Below the pieces are notes generated by a model. That model saw only the letters and a list, made by a program, of their open reading frames with translations, searched no databases and had not been told where the DNA came from. From Gemmatimonadota bacterium (GTDB lineage: Bacteria > Gemmatimonadota > Gemmatimonadetes > Longimicrobiales > Gaopeijiaceae), in assembly GCA_028874985.1 (NCBI GenBank), contig JAPPGI010000052.1:1-64000 (forward strand): a stretch of 64,000 bases of DNA, given 5' to 3'. Made by a program: the position numbers and the translations under genes. This document shows positions 35,936 to 45,300 of this stretch, piece by piece (positions within the stretch are counted from its first letter, which is position 1; each line of letters starts with the position of its first letter).

Positions 35936-36050
35936 GCACGCGGGCTTCCGGGTCCGTCACCTGACCTTGGCGGCCGTGTCGGCGTTGCCGCTTCGAAACC
36001 GGGGCGGCAGCGCTGTCGCGAGCCGCCGAATCAACCCAGGAGGGCCCACT

Positions 36051-36503
36051 GTGCGGATCGCCGTTGTCCACGGCCCCAATCTGAATCTCCTGGGCGTTCG
36101 CGAGCCCGAGATCTACGGTGCGGCCACCCTCGGCGACGTGAACCGGGCACTGGCCGACCTCGCGGCGGAACTCGGCGCCGAGGTGGAACCCTTTCAATCG
36201 AACAGCGAGGGCAGGATCCTGGACTTCCTTGCCGATGTCCGTGACCGCGCGGACGGCATGCTGGTCAATCCGGCCGGACTGGGGCACACTTCGGTCGCGC
36301 TTCTCGACGGGCTGCTGGCGATTTCCCGGCCGTTCGTCGAAGTCCACCTTAGCAATCCCGCGGCAAGGGAGTCGTTCCGCCGGCAGTCCCTCCTCACGCC
36401 GGCGGCGGTGGGGGTGGTCGCCGGTTTCGGAATGGACAGCTATCTTTCGGGCTTTCGCTGCCTCCACAACCACCTTCTACGAGCCGATGCCGAGCACCGC
36501 TGA
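36051..36503 (+). CDS. aroQ: Type II 3-dehydroquinate dehydratase
   Basis: The 150-residue enzyme of the shikimate pathway removes water from 3-dehydroquinate. The signature N-terminus HGPNLNLLG is followed by the catalytic Tyr (Y22 in EIYG) and His (H79 in GLGHTSVALLD), with EVHLSN at 97-102. The start is GTG 36051 with CAGGAGGG about 8 bases upstream. The 3' end overlaps the first codons of efp by 17 bases. Confidence 0.93.
   Translation: MRIAVVHGPNLNLLGVREPEIYGAATLGDVNRALADLAAELGAEVEPFQSNSEGRILDFLADVRDRADGMLVNPAGLGHTSVALLDGLLAISRPFVEVHLSNPAARESFRRQSLLTPAAVGVVAGFGMDSYLSGFRCLHNHLLRADAEHR
36441..36448 (+). promoter_or_regulatory. TATCTTTC element before efp
   Basis: The TAnnTTT match lies inside the 3' end of aroQ, 38 bases before the efp ATG, so efp may also be transcribed from its own start. 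It sits within codons, which limits how far it can be interpreted. Confidence 0.3.
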
Positions 36504-37053
36504 CTTCCGCAACGGGATGGTGCTGGAGATCGACGGGGTACTCTGGACGATCACCTACTTCCAGCACGTCAAGCCCGGAAAGGGCGGCGCCTTCGTGCGC
36601 ACCAAGCTCAAGAACGTCCTTTCGGGGGCGGTCGTGGACCGCACGTACCGGGCCGGTGAAAGGGTGACGAGCGTCAGGCTGGAGCGCCGTCCCGTCGACT
36701 ACTCGTACACCGATGGTGGCCTGTACTACTTCATGGACCAGGAGACCTACGACCTGATCCCGATCAGCCGGGAGATGCTGGGGGACGAACAGCTCAAGTA
36801 CCTGAAGGAGAACATGGAGTGCGAGGGGCTGGTTCACGATGGCAACGTGATCAGCGTCGAACTCCCCGCGTTCGTCGAACTGGAAGTCACCGACGCGGAT
36901 CCCGGCTTCAGGGGTGACACGGCCCAGGGCGCGACCAAGCCCGCCACACTGGAGACCGGCGCGGTCGTGCAGGTTCCGCTCTTTGTGGAGGTCGGCGACG
37001 TCTTGAAGATCGACCGCCGCGAGGACAAGTATCTGACCCGGGTGAGCGCATGA
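36487..37053 (+). CDS. efp: Translation elongation factor P
   Basis: The 188-residue EF-P rescues ribosomes stalled at proline runs. The three beta-barrel domains are recognisable, and the loop HVKPGKGGAF places Lys32 at the tip that contacts the peptidyl-transferase centre. The start is ATG 36487, overlapping aroQ; the upstream open frame is a shadow of aroQ. No EpmA/EpmB modification gene is seen in the window. The stop overlaps the accB start (ATGA). Confidence 0.95.
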   Translation: MPSTADFRNGMVLEIDGVLWTITYFQHVKPGKGGAFVRTKLKNVLSGAVVDRTYRAGERVTSVRLERRPVDYSYTDGGLYYFMDQETYDLIPISREMLGDEQLKYLKENMECEGLVHDGNVISVELPAFVELEVTDADPGFRGDTAQGATKPATLETGAVVQVPLFVEVGDVLKIDRREDKYLTRVSA

Positions 37054-37529
37054 TCGATATCGACTTCGTGGAGTCCCTGATTCGGATGCTGGACGAGTCC
37101 GCGCTCGACAGCCTGGAGATCAGGCGCGGAGGGACCCGCATCCGGCTGTCCAAGTCGCCCGATGGGCATGCGGCCGTCGCGAGCCCGCCGGCGAACAACG
37201 CCGCCCCGGAACGCGCCGCGGTCGCCGATCCGGCCCAGCCCGCGGCCGGGCCCGAGCCGGAGGTGCCGGACCGGGCTTCCTCCGCCGGGCTGCTGGAGGT
37301 CACCTCGCCGATGGTGGGGACCTTCTACCGGGCCCCCTCCCCCGAGGCGGCTCCGTACGTGGAGGTCGGCAGCACCGTTGCGGCGGGCGAGGTCCTCTGC
37401 GTGATCGAAGCGATGAAGCTCATGAACGAGCTTGAATGCGAAACGGCCGGCCGGATCGTCGAAGTCTGCGTCGACAACGCGGAACCGGTCGACTTCGGAC
37501 AGGTTCTCTTCCGCGTCGATCCCGCCTGA
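37050..37529 (+). CDS. accB: Biotin carboxyl carrier protein of acetyl-CoA carboxylase
   Basis: The 159-residue BCCP has a helical N-terminus, a Pro/Ala-rich linker (about 40-80) and a biotinyl domain ending in the motif EAMKLMNE, with the biotinylated Lys at 123. It carries carboxyl groups from AccC to the transferase in the first step of fatty acid synthesis. accC follows after 25 bases. Confidence 0.96.
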   Translation: MIDIDFVESLIRMLDESALDSLEIRRGGTRIRLSKSPDGHAAVASPPANNAAPERAAVADPAQPAAGPEPEVPDRASSAGLLEVTSPMVGTFYRAPSPEAAPYVEVGSTVAAGEVLCVIEAMKLMNELECETAGRIVEVCVDNAEPVDFGQVLFRVDPA

Positions 37530-37554
37530 GGCGTCGTTTTCGGAAGCCCGCAGG

Positions 37555-38907
37555 ATGTTCTCGAAGCTCCTGATCGCCAACCGGGGCGAGATCGCGTTGC
37601 GGATCGTCCGGGCCTGCCGCGAACTGGACATCGCCACCGTGGCGGTCTACTCGGAGGCCGACCGGGAATCGCTGCATGTGCGCTTCGCCGACGAGGCCGT
37701 CTGCATCGGCCCCGCCCAGGCGGCGGAGTCCTACCTGAAGGTGCCGCGCATCGTGGCCGCGGCCGAGGTGACGGGTGCGGAAGCCGTGCATCCCGGGTAC
37801 GGCTTTCTGGCGGAGAACGCGGAGTTCGCCGAGATCTGCGACCGCTCGGGCCTCGTCTTCGTGGGGCCGACCCCGCACCAGATCCGCACCATGGGTGACA
37901 AGGCGGTGGCGCGGGAGACGATGCGTGGCGCCCGCGTGCCGGTCGTGCCGGGTTCGGACGGGATCGTGGGGGACGCGGGCGAGGCGCTGGAACGGGCCCG
38001 CGAAATCGGGTTCCCCGTCATGATCAAGGCCGCGGCGGGCGGAGGGGGGAAGGGGATGCGCGTCGCCGCGGACGAAGAGTCCTTCCCGCGTCACCTTGCG
38101 GCAGCCCGCGCCGAGGCGGGAGCCGCCTTCGGGGAGGAGGGCGTCTACCTGGAGCGCTGCCTGGTGAGGCCCCGTCACATCGAGTTTCAGATCTTCGGCG
38201 ACAGGCACGGCCGGGTGGTGCACGTGGGTGAACGGGACTGCTCGATTCAGCGCCGCCACCAGAAGCTGGTCGAGGAAGCGCCTTCGCCCGGCCTCTCCCC
38301 CGAGCTGCGTGAACGCATGGGAGACGCGGCCGTCGCAGCCGCGCGCGCCATCGACTACGTGGGCTCGGGCACGGTGGAATTCCTGCTCGACGGCTCCGGG
38401 GAGTTCTACTTCATCGAAATGAACACGCGCATCCAGGTCGAGCACACGGTTACCGAAGTCGTCACCGGCCTGGACCTCGTGAAGGAGCAGATCCGGGTGG
38501 CCGCCGGCGAGCCGCTGTCGTTCCCGGAGGGTCCGCCGCGGCTGCGCGGACACGCCATCGAGTTTCGCATCAACGCCGAAGACCCGTCGCGTGGTTTCGC
38601 CCCGTCGCCGGGGAGCATCGCCACCTTCCACCAGCCCGGAGGACCGGGTGTGCGCGTGGACACGCACGTCTACTCGGGATACCGCGTACCCCCCTTCTAC
38701 GATTCGCTGATCGGCAAGCTGATAGTGTGGGGAAACACACGCGAAGAGGCGGTGGTGAGGGGACGCGAGGCGCTGGAGTCCTTTATCGTGGAAGGGATCC
38801 CGACCACGATCGGCTACCTGTCGCGCATCACGCGCGATGACGCCTTCCGGGCCGGGGGCGTCGACACCGGCTTCGTCGAACGGTTCATGAACAGCGGGGA
38901 GCCTTGA
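37555..38907 (+). CDS. accC: Biotin carboxylase subunit of acetyl-CoA carboxylase
   Basis: The 450-residue ATP-grasp enzyme carboxylates biotin on AccB. It has the N-terminal [13 protein letters not shown], the Gly-rich loop [10 protein letters not shown] (about 160-169), and the catalytic regions with [10 protein letters not shown] and [14 protein letters not shown]. Length is normal. The start is ATG 37555; the open frame upstream overlaps accB in another frame. The stop overlaps the next start (TTGA). Confidence 0.97.
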   Translation: MFSKLLIANRGEIALRIVRACRELDIATVAVYSEADRESLHVRFADEAVCIGPAQAAESYLKVPRIVAAAEVTGAEAVHPGYGFLAENAEFAEICDRSGLVFVGPTPHQIRTMGDKAVARETMRGARVPVVPGSDGIVGDAGEALERAREIGFPVMIKAAAGGGGKGMRVAADEESFPRHLAAARAEAGAAFGEEGVYLERCLVRPRHIEFQIFGDRHGRVVHVGERDCSIQRRHQKLVEEAPSPGLSPELRERMGDAAVAAARAIDYVGSGTVEFLLDGSGEFYFIEMNTRIQVEHTVTEVVTGLDLVKEQIRVAAGEPLSFPEGPPRLRGHAIEFRINAEDPSRGFAPSPGSIATFHQPGGPGVRVDTHVYSGYRVPPFYDSLIGKLIVWGNTREEAVVRGREALESFIVEGIPTTIGYLSRITRDDAFRAGGVDTGFVERFMNSGEP

Positions 38908-39650
38908 GCGGGGGGATGCTCCTCCGGGTGTACGCCACTCCCCGGGAGGTTCATGCCGGTGACCTTGCGGGTGCCACCGCGGTGGTCATCGACGTCGTGC
39001 GCGCCACCTCCTGCATCGTCGAGGCGATCGCTAACGGGGCCGCGGCCATCCATCCGGCCGTCTCGGTCGAAGAGGCCGCGAGATTGCGGACCACGCTGGA
39101 CGGCGCGGCTGCCGGCACCCGCCCGCTCCTGTGCGGCGAGCGCGGCGGGATCCGTCCCGACGGATTCGACCTCGGCAACTCCCCCGCCGAATTCACGACG
39201 GCGGCCGTCGGCGGTCGCACGCTGGTCATGACCACCACCAATGGCACGAAGGCGTTCGCGGCCGCCGCCGACGCCCACCGCGTCATCGCGGCTTCCTTCC
39301 TCAACCAGCGCGCGGTTGCGGACGCGGTTCGCTCCGAGCGCTCGGTCGCGGTCGTGTGCGCGGGCAGGAAGGGCCGCTTCGCCCTCGACGACGCGGTGTG
39401 CGCGGGACACCTCGTGCGCGCCGTGCTCGACCGGGCGACCGGTACGGTGATCCCCGATGACGGAGCGGTCGCGGCCGCCGATCTGGCGGGCCGGCACGGC
39501 GTGTCGGCGGAGATGTTGTCGGGGACCGCGGCCGGCCGAGCCCTGGTCGAGGTGGGGCTCGGCGCCGATCTGGCACTGTGCGCGCAGGCCGACAGGCACC
39601 AGATTGTACCCATGATGTACGATCGCGTGATAACGGCCCCGCACGGGTAG
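38904..39650 (+). CDS. comB: 2-phosphosulfolactate phosphatase family protein
   Basis: The 248-residue protein resembles ComB, first described in archaeal coenzyme M synthesis. Signatures are [20 protein letters not shown] near the N-terminus, [28 protein letters not shown] and a DDAVCAG segment. Bacterial relatives are widespread in organisms without coenzyme M, so the in vivo substrate here is uncertain. The start is TTG 38904, overlapping the accC stop. It sits between accC and ftsK with no obvious functional link. Confidence 0.88.
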   Translation: MSGGMLLRVYATPREVHAGDLAGATAVVIDVVRATSCIVEAIANGAAAIHPAVSVEEAARLRTTLDGAAAGTRPLLCGERGGIRPDGFDLGNSPAEFTTAAVGGRTLVMTTTNGTKAFAAAADAHRVIAASFLNQRAVADAVRSERSVAVVCAGRKGRFALDDAVCAGHLVRAVLDRATGTVIPDDGAVAAADLAGRHGVSAEMLSGTAAGRALVEVGLGADLALCAQADRHQIVPMMYDRVITAPHG

Positions 39651-39657
39651 ACGATCA

Positions 39658-42048
39658 GTGGCCAGCCCGCGCGGCCGGCGGGGACCGGCGAAGGGAAGGG
39701 CGGGCCGGAAGCGCATCGCGGCGAAGAGGCGGACGGCCCGGCCGGCGAGGTCTTCCGGGGCGCGGCTGCGCCGGCGGCGCACGCTCTCCGCCGTGACCGC
39801 GGTGCTGGCCTTCCTGGTTGCCGCCGCGCTCTTTCCCCTGGACCGGCTGGGGTCCCGCGCGGCCGGCGTGTTCCCGTCCGGCAACCCGGTCGGGGCCGTC
39901 GGCGAAGTGGTGAACCGGGGGCTCCTGGCGGCCCTCGGGATCGGGTCCGTGGCGGTTCCCCTGGCGATATTCGCGGCCGCCGCTTCGGTGGGAGGGTGGT
40001 GGGCGTCCGAGCGCCGGAAGAGTCTCTGGATTGTGGCCGGGGCGTTGCTTGTGCTGCTGCCGGTGTCCGCCTTCCTGGCGGGGGCGACGGGTACGCCGAG
40101 CGGTTTCCTGGGGAGGTTTGTGGGGGGCCCGCTGGGGGAAAGCCTCGGTCCGGTGGGCGGGTGGGTCGTTGTCGCCGGGGCGGCGGTGACCGCCTGGATG
40201 AGCGCCTTTACGTTCAACCCGCTGGCGCCGCCGGCCAGGGCCGTCGCGAAGGTCGCGCGGGGGACCGGTCGCGGCGTGCGCGCGGCGGCCCGGGCAGGGA
40301 AGGGGTGGGGGAACCGGCGCCGGGCCCGCCGGGAGTTGAAGCGCGCCCGGGCGGAAGCCGTGTCGAGCGCCGCCCGGCGCCCCGGCGGGGATGCCGTCGG
40401 GCCCGTCCGCGAGACCGGCGTACCGGACGAGGGTCTCGTCCGCGATCGCGAACCGGTGCACCCCCAGCCGCCCGAGCCGGGCCAGGACCTCCTCCCCGAA
40501 GGCCCGCTGCCCCCACCCGGCTATCCGCTGCCGACCCCGGAGTTCCTGCGCTCGCCGAACCGGGGCAACCGCCTGGGAATGGAGCGTGAACTCGACCGCC
40601 TCGGCGAGATTCTCATGGAGACACTCACCACCTTCAAGATCGAGGGTCGCATATCGGGCCGCACCACCGGCCCTGCCGTAACCCGGTACGAGGTGGTGCC
40701 CCGACCCGGCGTCAAGGTCAACCGGATCGCCAACCTGGACGCCGACCTGGCGCTGGCCATGAAGGCGAAGAGCGTCCGCATCGTGGCGCCAATCCCCGGA
40801 AGAGGCGCGGTGGGTGTCGAAATCCCCAATCCGCGCCCCGAAGTGGTACTCCTGCGCGAAATCCTGGAGGCGCCCCTCTTCGTCCGTTCCCGGGGCGTCC
40901 TTCCCCTGGCCCTGGGCAGGGATCTTACCGGCAAGCCTTTCGTTGCCGACCTTGCCAAGATGCCCCACGCCCTGATCGCCGGCGCCACCGGTTCGGGGAA
41001 GTCGGTCTGCCTCAACACCGTCATCACCAGTCTCGTGTACCGGCACGGGCCCGACCGTCTCCGCTTCCTCCTGATCGATCCCAAGATGGTCGAACTCTCC
41101 GCCTACGCCGACCTCCCGCACCTGCGCCATCCGGTGGTCACGGACCCCGGGGACGCCGCCGGGGTCCTGAAATGGGCGGTAATGGAGATGGAGCGGCGCT
41201 ACGGCCTCCTGAGCGCCAACGGAGTCCGGTCTGTTGGGGAGTTCAACGAGCGGGTCGAGCAGGGGATCGAGATGAAGCCGGGCACGACGGAAGAACCCGG
41301 GGAGGATCCGGACCGGTGGCGGTACAGGGAAGGGCCGCTCCCCTGGATCGTAGTGGTGGTCGACGAGTTGGCCGACCTGATGATGACCGTGCAGGCGGAA
41401 GTCGAGAAGCCGTTGACGCAGCTCGCGCAGAAGGCCCGCGCCATCGGCATCCACCTCCTGGTGGCAACCCAGAGACCGAGCGTCAATGTGATTACGGGAC
41501 TGATAAAGGCCAACTTTCCTTGCCGCATCGCTTTCCGTGTCGCATCAAAGACCGATTCAAGGACGATTCTCGACCAGAACGGCGCCGATTCCCTGCTGGG
41601 CGCGGGGGACATGCTCTTTCTCCCCCCCGGTCAGAGCGAGCTGGTGCGGATGCAGGGTGCGTTCATCTCCACCGCCGAGACCGAGGCGCTGATGGGGTGG
41701 TATCGAGAGCAGGCCGATACCCTGGAGGCGCTCAAGGCGCGGGTGAAGAGCGACGAAGGCGACATACTGGAGGCGGTGAAGGCGTTGGAGCGAGAGGACG
41801 GAGCCGGCGACGACGCGGCCATCCGCGGCGACTGGGACCCGCTCTTCCGGGAAGCCGCGCAGGCGTGCATGCAGCAGGGAGCCGGGTCCACCTCCCTGCT
41901 GCAGCGCCGCTTGCGCATCGGCTACGGGAGGGCGGCGCGTATCGTGGATCAGTTGCACGATGCGGGCGTGCTCGGCCCCCCCGACGGCTCCAAGCCGCGC
42001 GAGGTGCTTGTGGGGGCCGCGGGCCTGGACGAGATATGTCCGTCATGA
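39658..42048 (+). CDS. ftsK: DNA translocase FtsK/SpoIIIE
   Basis: The 796-residue protein has a basic N-terminus and an inner-membrane domain with about four helices (45-190), followed by a short linker. The RecA-like motor has Walker A GATGSGKS at 442-449 and Walker B VVVVDELADLMM. The C-terminal winged-helix gamma domain (about 725-790, LLQRRLRIGYGRAARIVDQL) reads KOPS-type sequences. It pumps chromosome ends through the division septum. The start is GTG 39658. The stop lies within the first codons of lolA. Confidence 0.95.
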   Translation: MASPRGRRGPAKGRAGRKRIAAKRRTARPARSSGARLRRRRTLSAVTAVLAFLVAAALFPLDRLGSRAAGVFPSGNPVGAVGEVVNRGLLAALGIGSVAVPLAIFAAAASVGGWWASERRKSLWIVAGALLVLLPVSAFLAGATGTPSGFLGRFVGGPLGESLGPVGGWVVVAGAAVTAWMSAFTFNPLAPPARAVAKVARGTGRGVRAAARAGKGWGNRRRARRELKRARAEAVSSAARRPGGDAVGPVRETGVPDEGLVRDREPVHPQPPEPGQDLLPEGPLPPPGYPLPTPEFLRSPNRGNRLGMERELDRLGEILMETLTTFKIEGRISGRTTGPAVTRYEVVPRPGVKVNRIANLDADLALAMKAKSVRIVAPIPGRGAVGVEIPNPRPEVVLLREILEAPLFVRSRGVLPLALGRDLTGKPFVADLAKMPHALIAGATGSGKSVCLNTVITSLVYRHGPDRLRFLLIDPKMVELSAYADLPHLRHPVVTDPGDAAGVLKWAVMEMERRYGLLSANGVRSVGEFNERVEQGIEMKPGTTEEPGEDPDRWRYREGPLPWIVVVVDELADLMMTVQAEVEKPLTQLAQKARAIGIHLLVATQRPSVNVITGLIKANFPCRIAFRVASKTDSRTILDQNGADSLLGAGDMLFLPPGQSELVRMQGAFISTAETEALMGWYREQADTLEALKARVKSDEGDILEAVKALEREDGAGDDAAIRGDWDPLFREAAQACMQQGAGSTSLLQRRLRIGYGRAARIVDQLHDAGVLGPPDGSKPREVLVGAAGLDEICPS

Positions 42049-42824
42049 TCCCTCTCTCCCGTATGGCGCGCGGGGCGGCGGGGACCGCCCTCCTCTGGCT
42101 GCTGGCATCCGCTCCGCCGACCCTTGCCCAGACGTCCGCGGTGGGTCTCCGTGCGCTCGAGGCCGCGGCCGGGCGCTACCGGGAGGTGCACGCCCTCTGC
42201 GCGAACTTCGAGCAGGTGATAGAGGTGCGGCTGCTCGGTCGCCGGGTCGAGAGCGCCGGCAGGGTGTGCCAGCAGCGCCCCAACCTCTTCTCCATGCGCT
42301 TCACCGACCCCGAGGGCGACATGGTGATCTCCGACGGCCGGTACTTCTGGGTCTACTACCCGAGCATCGACGAGGAACAGGTTGTGCGCCATCCGGTGGC
42401 GGACTCGCCCGGACGCCACGATTTCTTCCGCGAGTTCCTGGAGGACCCGGCCGGAAAATACTCGGCTGCGGACGGGGGCACCGAGCGCGTGGGCGGCCGG
42501 GAGTGCCGGGTCGTGTCCCTGGCCCCCGGGGCCGGGGCGGCCTACCGCCGGGCGCGGCTGTGGCTGGACATCGAGAGCAGCCTCATTCGGCGGCTGGAGC
42601 TGCACGAGGAGAGCGGCAACGTCCGCACGCTGACGCTGACCAACCTCGACCTCTCGCCGGTGCCGGACCCCGATCTCTTCACCTTCACGGTGCCGGAAGG
42701 GGCACGGGTGAGTGGCCCGCCGCGCCCCGCGTCCCCCGGTGTCGAGACCGCTGACATGGCGCGGAGCCGACGGCCTTCGGCATCCGCCCGCCTTGGGCCG
42801 CGTCTTCCGATGTCAAGCGGATGA
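42036..42824 (+). CDS. lolA: Outer-membrane lipoprotein carrier protein LolA
   Basis: The 262-residue periplasmic protein has a signal peptide (about 1-31, ending LAQT) and a LolA half-barrel: LCANFEQVIEV, PNLFSMRFTDPEGDMVISDG, YFWVYYPSIDEEQV and LWLDIESSLIRRLEL. LolA ferries lipoproteins from the inner membrane to the outer. The last ~40 residues are Pro/Arg-rich and not conserved. Starts at 42036 or ATG 42045 are possible; either overlaps ftsK. Confidence 0.85.
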   Translation: MSVMIPLSRMARGAAGTALLWLLASAPPTLAQTSAVGLRALEAAAGRYREVHALCANFEQVIEVRLLGRRVESAGRVCQQRPNLFSMRFTDPEGDMVISDGRYFWVYYPSIDEEQVVRHPVADSPGRHDFFREFLEDPAGKYSAADGGTERVGGRECRVVSLAPGAGAAYRRARLWLDIESSLIRRLELHEESGNVRTLTLTNLDLSPVPDPDLFTFTVPEGARVSGPPRPASPGVETADMARSRRPSASARLGPRLPMSSG

Positions 42825-44278
42825 GGCTGCGCACGCGCGAGCTGCCGGTCTTCCCGGTGGCGGCCGGACCCGTGCGACCCGGGGTGGATCCCGGTGTGCA
42901 GGCGGTCGATCCGCGCTCCTTCGACATCGGCCCCAAGGACGGCCCGCGGCTGGGGCTGGTCACCCTGGGGTGCGACAAGAACACGGTCGATTCGGAGCAC
43001 ATGATGGCCGCCCTGGTGGCGGCCGGAGCCCGCGTTACCGGCGACGTCGAGAAGGCGGACGTGGTGGTGGTCAACACCTGCGGCTTCATCGACGCCGCCA
43101 AGGAGCAGTCGATCGACACGATTCTGAACGCCTGCGAGCTCAAGGCGCGGGGACGGGTGAGGGCCGTGGCCGCCGTCGGCTGCATGGTCCAGCGCTACCG
43201 TGAGGAGCTGGAGCGGGAGATCCCGGAGGTGGACCTGTTCCTGGGGATCGCCGAGATGTCGCGCCTGGTTCCCGAGCTGCGGGCGCGCGGACACATCCGC
43301 GACGACATCGTGCACAACATGGAGCGGCCGCTGCGCATTCTGGCAACCGAGACGCGCCATGTCTCCTTTCTCAAGATCAGCGAGGGGTGCGACCACCGCT
43401 GCGCCTTCTGCGCCATTCCCCACATGCGCGGACTCCACCGCTCGGCCGACCTCGAGAGCCTCGTGGCCGAGGCGCGCGCGCTGGGAGAGCAGGGGGTGCG
43501 CGAGCTGAACCTGGTTTCACAGGACACCACCTGGTACGGGCGGGACCGGTGGCGCCGGGACCGCTCGGCCCCGCTCCTCGAAGACCTGCTCGAGGCGCTG
43601 CTGGACGGCACCGGGGTCGACTGGTACCGGCTCCTCTACATGTACCCGTCGGGGATCACCCCCGCGCTGGTCTCGCTCCTCGCGCGCGAACCGCGTCTGC
43701 TCCCGTACCTGGACATGCCGCTCCAGCACGGTAGCGACCGCGTACTCGCGCGCATGCGCCGCCCCGAGCGGCGAAGGACGGTTCGCGAGCGCGTACGGTG
43801 GCTCCGCGCCGAGATCGAGGACCTGACGCTGCGCACCACCGTCATCGTGGGCTTCCCCGGCGAGACCGAGGAGGACGTGCAGGCCATGCTGGACTTCCTC
43901 GCAGAGATCCGCTTCGACAGGTTGGGCGCCTTCGCGTACTCGATCGAGGAGGGCACACCCGCGGCCGCCATGCCGGACCAGGTCCCGGACGAGGTGAAGG
44001 CCGAGCGTCTGGACCGGGTCATGGAACTCCAGCGCGGGATCTCGTGGCGGTCGAACCGGGATTGGGTGGGGCGACGCGCACAGGTGATGGTGGACGGGCC
44101 GGCTCCGGAGGAGACAGGCCACGATGCCGTGGGGCGCACGGGTGGACAGGCCCCGGAGGTCGACGGGCGCACCTTCCTGACCGGGTTCGGATCGGCGTCC
44201 GTGCGCGCCGGCGACATCGTGGAGGTGGAAATCGTGGACGCCGACGACTACGATCTGACCGGGAGACCGATCGCATGA
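42821..44278 (+). CDS. rimO: Ribosomal protein S12 methylthiotransferase RimO
   Basis: The 485-residue radical-SAM enzyme of the MiaB family adds a methylthio group to an aspartate of ribosomal protein S12. The auxiliary 4Fe-4S cluster cysteines are C51, C87 and C121; the radical-SAM cluster is C190, C194 and C197 (CDHRCAFC). The C-terminal TRAM domain is present but carries a 20-residue insertion near 425-445. The first ~40 residues extend beyond the usual start, so an internal start is possible. The stop overlaps the following gene (ATGA). Confidence 0.93.
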   Translation: MRLRTRELPVFPVAAGPVRPGVDPGVQAVDPRSFDIGPKDGPRLGLVTLGCDKNTVDSEHMMAALVAAGARVTGDVEKADVVVVNTCGFIDAAKEQSIDTILNACELKARGRVRAVAAVGCMVQRYREELEREIPEVDLFLGIAEMSRLVPELRARGHIRDDIVHNMERPLRILATETRHVSFLKISEGCDHRCAFCAIPHMRGLHRSADLESLVAEARALGEQGVRELNLVSQDTTWYGRDRWRRDRSAPLLEDLLEALLDGTGVDWYRLLYMYPSGITPALVSLLAREPRLLPYLDMPLQHGSDRVLARMRRPERRRTVRERVRWLRAEIEDLTLRTTVIVGFPGETEEDVQAMLDFLAEIRFDRLGAFAYSIEEGTPAAAMPDQVPDEVKAERLDRVMELQRGISWRSNRDWVGRRAQVMVDGPAPEETGHDAVGRTGGQAPEVDGRTFLTGFGSASVRAGDIVEVEIVDADDYDLTGRPIA

Positions 44279-45300
44279 CTGCAGGAGACCGCCGCAGAGT
44301 TCGCATCGGTGTCATCGGCACGGGAGCGGTGAGCCAGCTCATGCACCTGCCGATTCTCTCCGAACGGCGCGACGTGGAGGTGGCCGCGGTAGCCGATCTC
44401 GACGATCTCAAGGCACGCAACGTCGCACGCAGGTTCGGGGTCCCCAGGGTGTTGGACGATGATGCCCTGGTGGCGGACGAAGAGATCCAGGGTGTGGTGA
44501 TCTGCGCGCCCAGCTTCCTCCACGAGAGCTTTGCCGCGGCCTGCCTGCAAGCCGGCAAACATGTGCTGGTGGAGCGCCCGCTGGCGTTGTCGGCGGGGGG
44601 GGTGCGCTGGGTGACCAGGGCCGCCGCCGCGGCCGACCGGGCTGTACTGCTGGGCATGGCCCACCGGTATCGGCCCGATGTGCGCGCCTTCCGGGCCGCG
44701 GTTGCCGACGGGGTGCTCGGGACGCCCGGCTCGGTTCGGCTGACATGGCTCAACCGCGCCGTACGCCGTCCCCGCGGAGGGTGGCGGCGGAGAGCGCTGG
44801 AATCGGGGGGCGGTGTGCTCATGGACCTCGGTGTGCCCGCGCTGGACCTGGCCCTCTGGGTCCTCGGCTACCCGGCGGTAGCGCGGGTTTCCGCAGTGAC
44901 CCTCGGCGACGAGGCCGACGTGGAGGAGGAGGCGTACCTGCAGGCGGTCACCCGCGACGGGGCCACGCTTTCGCTTGCCGCGAGCTGGCGACTGCACGCC
45001 CCCGACGACCGGCACGAACTCGAGGTGTTCGGTTCCGAAGGCTCGGCGGCGCTGTCGCCCCTGTCCATCTTCAGGGAAGAATCGGGACGCACAATCGAGG
45101 CCACCCCCCGCTACCCCGCACCCCGCGGCGGCGAGACCCTCTTCGCGAACGGCTACCGGCGTCTGCTGGACCACTTTGTGGCGGTCGTCGCGGGCAGGGC
45201 CCCCGCGGAGTCGCCGGCCGGGCAGGCCACGCTCATGCAGCTCGTCGAGGCCGCCTACGAATCGGCGCGGGAGGGGCGCGAGGTCGAATTGCCGTCCTGA
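44275..45300 (+). CDS. Gfo/Idh/MocA-family oxidoreductase
   Basis: The 341-residue NAD(P)-dependent dehydrogenase has an N-terminal Rossmann fold (RIGVIGTGAVSQLMHLP, about 9-26). CAPSFLHESFAAACLQAGKHVLVERPLAL contains ERP where most members have EKP, so the usual active-site lysine is Arg. The C-terminal alpha/beta domain includes GGGVLMDLGVPALDLALWVLG. The substrate is unknown, probably a sugar or cyclitol. It overlaps rimO and shares a base with the lnt start (TGATG). Confidence 0.85.
   Translation: MTAGDRRRVRIGVIGTGAVSQLMHLPILSERRDVEVAAVADLDDLKARNVARRFGVPRVLDDDALVADEEIQGVVICAPSFLHESFAAACLQAGKHVLVERPLALSAGGVRWVTRAAAAADRAVLLGMAHRYRPDVRAFRAAVADGVLGTPGSVRLTWLNRAVRRPRGGWRRRALESGGGVLMDLGVPALDLALWVLGYPAVARVSAVTLGDEADVEEEAYLQAVTRDGATLSLAASWRLHAPDDRHELEVFGSEGSAALSPLSIFREESGRTIEATPRYPAPRGGETLFANGYRRLLDHFVAVVAGRAPAESPAGQATLMQLVEAAYESAREGREVELPS

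Larger units (their letters stand above)
35673..36050. other. Divergent promoter region between ppiD and aroQ
   Basis: This 378-base region has no supported gene. It holds the ppiD leader and its TAGCTTCC element on the minus strand, and a -35/-10 pair for aroQ on the plus strand. The open frames crossing it lack family resemblance. Confidence 0.6.
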